Of a DNA stretch of 64,000 bases, positions 61,057 through 64,000 are shown piece by piece; position 1 is the stretch's first letter; each line of letters begins with the position of its first letter. The notes under the pieces were generated by a model. It did no database searches. It saw nothing but the letters and a program-made list of their open reading frames with translations, and was not told the origin of the DNA. The position numbers were made by a program, and so were the translations under genes. The stretch spans positions 304,024,150 through 304,088,149 of the forward strand of contig NC_064619.1 in the NCBI RefSeq assembly GCF_023898315.1. The letters run 5' to 3'. This DNA comes from Schistocerca nitens. Taxonomy: Eukaryota > Arthropoda > Insecta > Orthoptera > Acrididae.

Positions 61057-63425
61057 CAACATTCACATCATCAGGCTGAGGGAAAAACAGACCACCCGTC
61101 TCCAAATTTTTGATTAAACTAAGATTTTGTTCACCATGCAGGCACATTTCTTTGTCTAAGAGAAGCTATTTGCTGCACACCTCACACTGCTGTTTCTTCA
61201 GTACACTGCAAACACAATACCCTGCTAAATATGCTAGTATTAGAAGGTATGTTTCTGCCTGCCTGAAATCTTCCTCCAAATACATAACATCAACCATAAA
61301 CTCACAGTCTGTTTGTATAGTCTCTTTTATGTCATCATTACAATTAAAGGTGAACCCTTCAGCAACAGGCAGTTTACCAAAAGTGTTCTGCATGTTCTGC
61401 ATCCTTATCTTGGCTTCCACTTCAAAAATCTGTCTCTCAGATATGAGATACTGAGAGCCAGCCATTGATTGTTAACTGCTAAACCTTGCTTCCAGAGAAT
61501 CAGTTTGAAGTTTCCAGGCAAAAAATATGTGAAACCAAGCTTTTTAGTACAGTACCTTGCCATCTCAATCAAACCATAGGTTGTGTGTGTCAGAGCTATA
61601 CGGGTTTCCTTTGAAAGGGTATTATTTTTCAGGCCTAAGTCCTTTGACTTATCGAGCCACACAAGAAACCTTTCCAAAAAATAAACAATTTTTCATCATT
61701 ATTACTTAAAGACAGAGGGCACTGGAAGAGATCATTTAGTCAAACGACTTTGTGAACTGTCTTAACATTTACAGTTTTTCACCAAGTAAGAATAATTTTA
61801 ATAAATTCTGCAGTTGTCTGGTAATGTAATAAGTTTTCTGTTCCCCTACAGTTGAAATGGCTTCAGCTGTATATTCATTGAATACCTGAAAAACAAGGCT
61901 CACATTCTGTTTCTCAAGTGCAGATGGATAAAGAGACTTCAAAGTAAGACCATAAGAGTGCTTAAGTAGACCATTACATTCAATCTTATGAAGCTGCCTC
62001 AATGCTTCAAAAGATGCCATTAACACTTGACAATCATCACCGCTTCCATCGAATTGTGGATATTTGAGCAAAACTTGATAGTCCTTTTGATTAACCCAGT
62101 TATTACGTATATACTTAAGGATGTGGACAGAATCAATTATAAAAAATAGTGGTTTAATTGGATTAGTTGGATGTCTGTAAACTACACTGAGTTTTGGAGG
62201 TGAGCTAAACAGTGCCATAGGTATCCTATTTATAGCATTGTTGTCACTAACTACACAAATAACTTTGAAACCAATGTCATAAAGGCCACGTAATATTTTC
62301 TTCACATACAAAAATAACTGTTCAGCTACAAGGTTTCTCACTGAGAGTACATGCACTACTTCTGTAAAAGAAGACAGCAATGATTGTATCATAAAGACAT
62401 ATGCTGTAGTAGCAGCAGCCTTGTCACTATCAAATGCTGCCCCCACAATGTTTCCTCCCTTGTAATCAAAATAAAGATTAATATGAATTTCACCCATCAT
62501 TAAAGAAATCAATTTCCTGCAAAGATTTAAATCTTTCCTTAATATACAGGAGCATAGCACCTTCATTTTGTTCATTATGAGGACCATTACTATATGAGGA
62601 ACACATTTTCTGTAAAGTTCTTAGATGAGGAAGAAAGATTGCCAGACAACCTGAAAATTTTATAGGCTTGAGGGGGAGATAGAATGCAGGATACAACAAA
62701 ATACAGAAAAGTGAGGATTAAACCTATAGTTTTCCTCACTGCTACAAAGCAACTTAACTTGCTCACTTAAGAATTGAATTTGTTTCTGTTTTTCTTCATC
62801 TACAGAACTGCACATATCATTTAAAATGTCCTGTATAAGAAGGCACTGGCTTTTTAATGAATTTACTTTTGCACTGACTAATTCTTTCACTTTGTCTAAT
62901 ACTGTAAATAAATTATTCATATTTGAAAGTTTGTCTGATATTTTGCTACTGCCTATCTTTCTTATCTCAGTTTTACTTCGATAGGCGGACAACTGCAAAT
63001 CATTTGTCACTGCAACGGATGCAGACACGGATGGAGTGGACAATACATACAGTAAGCAATAGAAATAGGACACAGTCACTTCTCCTAACAATGGTCCACT
63101 CTCTGGGAATGGTTTCTCTTTCTAAGCACTGCAGAAATGCTTCAAAAGTAGAAAATAACATCCTTGAATCATACTCTGTTTTGGTTACTATACTGTCTTT
63201 AATTGACTGTAGATGGTGTTCATTGTACAATCTAGCTCGCCTTTCCTCTGCAGTTTCTCGAGAGCTGGTGGATGGAGTAGACAAATAGCTTGGGCAGCCT
63301 GGTAACTCTGATGTGACAGCAACCTCTCTAAGTCTTGGTCTTGAAAGATTGACAGTAAGCTTTGTGCCTTTCACTTCATCATAACATTCCGTATGCCGGC
63401 AAATGTCAGATTCGGTGAAGTTCAC

Positions 63426-64000
63426 AAACCTACAACAAAGTAGTATGAGTTAGTTAAGTAAATCGCATGATCTAGAGATGTGTGTCTATGTGAAAGTAAA
63501 AAACACTGGACACTTCTTAATTTTCCACCAGTATCAACTTGACAGGTCCCCTTAGTGGAAGTACACTAATAATTTAGGCCTAACAGTAATATACCATGTT
63601 CTACAACAACATGCATATTCTGTTGTAATATTCTTTTATTAATTAGTACTATAAGCACTAGGAGCATAATCAAAAGGCATCAGTATATGATGAATATACC
63701 TGTGGACTGCTTGTGTTACAGCAGTACTGTGATATTTGTGGATCTATAAGAATGAAGTTCCTATTATGGATTAAGTGGCACCAAATTTCAGTGATCTGTT
63801 GGATTCTGCATGTTATCATATCAATTATTTTGTAATTTTGACTTTACAGTTTCTTCATTGTCATGGTATATGAGATATCAAAAGCTGCAGAATAATATTT
63901 CACTGTGGGTGTTTTTATGCCAGCACTTATTAAAACTGTCATTACAGGTAACACTGAATGAGGGTCTTGATATACCACAAATTTCATGTTTGGATAGAAG
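63426..64000. other. No gene recognised; probably intron of the P-element-like gene
   Basis: AT-rich. The THAP fragment at 63425 starts at a splice-acceptor-like TTTGTTGTAG (minus strand), so the first THAP exon with its CxxC pair should lie further upstream on the minus strand, possibly beyond the window. I could not find it here. Confidence 0.45.

Larger units (their letters stand above)
59932..63425 (-). pseudogene. P-element/THAP9-like transposase, split by a LINE
   Basis: From the N-terminal side (minus strand): the end of a THAP zinc finger, FVNFTESDICRHTE to LPGCPSYLSTP (about 63280-63425, after a TTTGTTGTAG acceptor); a coiled-coil tract (LDKVKELVSAKVNSLKSQCL, about 62830-62910); LPHLRTLQKMCSSYS (about 62590-62635); EIHINLYFDYKGGNIVGAAF (about 62430-62493); VICVVSDNNAINRIPMALF (about 62205-62265); HPTNPIKPLFFIIDSVHILK and YIRNNWVNQKDY (about 62080-62185); and a C-terminal part (61166-61677) ending YLAGYCVCSVLKKQQCEVC. 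The LINE at 60200-61056 then intervenes and the protein resumes at 60159-59932. Several frame breaks exist. One falls on the first catalytic motif, where Asp-Glu-Ile is read only across a shift. The THAP finger's last His position is Asn. It is dead. Confidence 0.82.

Overview
The window looks like intergenic or intronic DNA from a large, repeat-swollen arthropod genome. I infer an orthopteran of the locust/grasshopper type. The grounds are many diverged non-LTR retrotransposons (LINEs), Tc1/mariner, PIF/Harbinger, piggyBac, P/THAP and Penelope-like copies, tRNA-derived SINEs, and a short run of the insect telomere unit CCTAA. I found no host protein-coding gene, rRNA or functional tRNA. Almost everything recognisable is a mobile element, mostly broken, often nested.

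Layout. 0.4-1.3 kb: mariner remnant. 2.0-3.4 kb: complete but dead Tc1-like element with TA-flanked terminal inverted repeats (TIRs). 3.7-6.6 kb: RTE-like LINE carrying a SINE with a 12-bp target-site duplication (TSD). 7-16.3 kb: a mosaic of LINE fragments on both strands, a piggyBac fragment, a GT-rich degenerate tandem repeat, a LINE ORF1 esterase piece and a PIF/Harbinger 5' half. 16.6-18.9 kb: LINE with one frameshift in its RT. 19.1-23.0 kb: a DNA transposon with roughly 0.45-kb TIRs around a decayed gene of a family I recognise only as uncharacterised. 23.6-30.0 kb: decayed LINE with RNase H, split in its 5' UTR by another LINE. 30.0-36.0 kb: full-length LINE of the RNase H type with two intact ORFs, poly-A tail and TSD, the only element here that looks recently active. 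36.0-44.3 kb: an inverted repeat with arms of about 2.3 kb around a 3.6-kb spacer. 44.5-45.9 kb: spliced PIF/Harbinger nuclease pseudogene, hit by a Tc1 element (45.9-47.5 kb) whose end lies in a palindrome of about 640 bp. 48.0-53.4 kb: minus-strand LINE split by a Penelope-like element with inverted pseudo-LTRs. 54.2-58.4 kb: gypsy-type LTR element lacking RT, with Tc1 and SINE insertions. 58.7-59.3 kb: LINE endonuclease remnant. 59.9-63.4 kb: P-element/THAP9-like pseudogene split by a LINE.

The two ORFs of the 30-36 kb LINE would work together: ORF1 is a zinc-knuckle RNA-binding protein, and ORF2 carries endonuclease, RT and RNase H. Elsewhere the value is in insertion order: TSDs and split frames show which element landed in which. 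Family names come from motif recognition by eye. Coordinates of decayed elements are approximate, and no searches were run.
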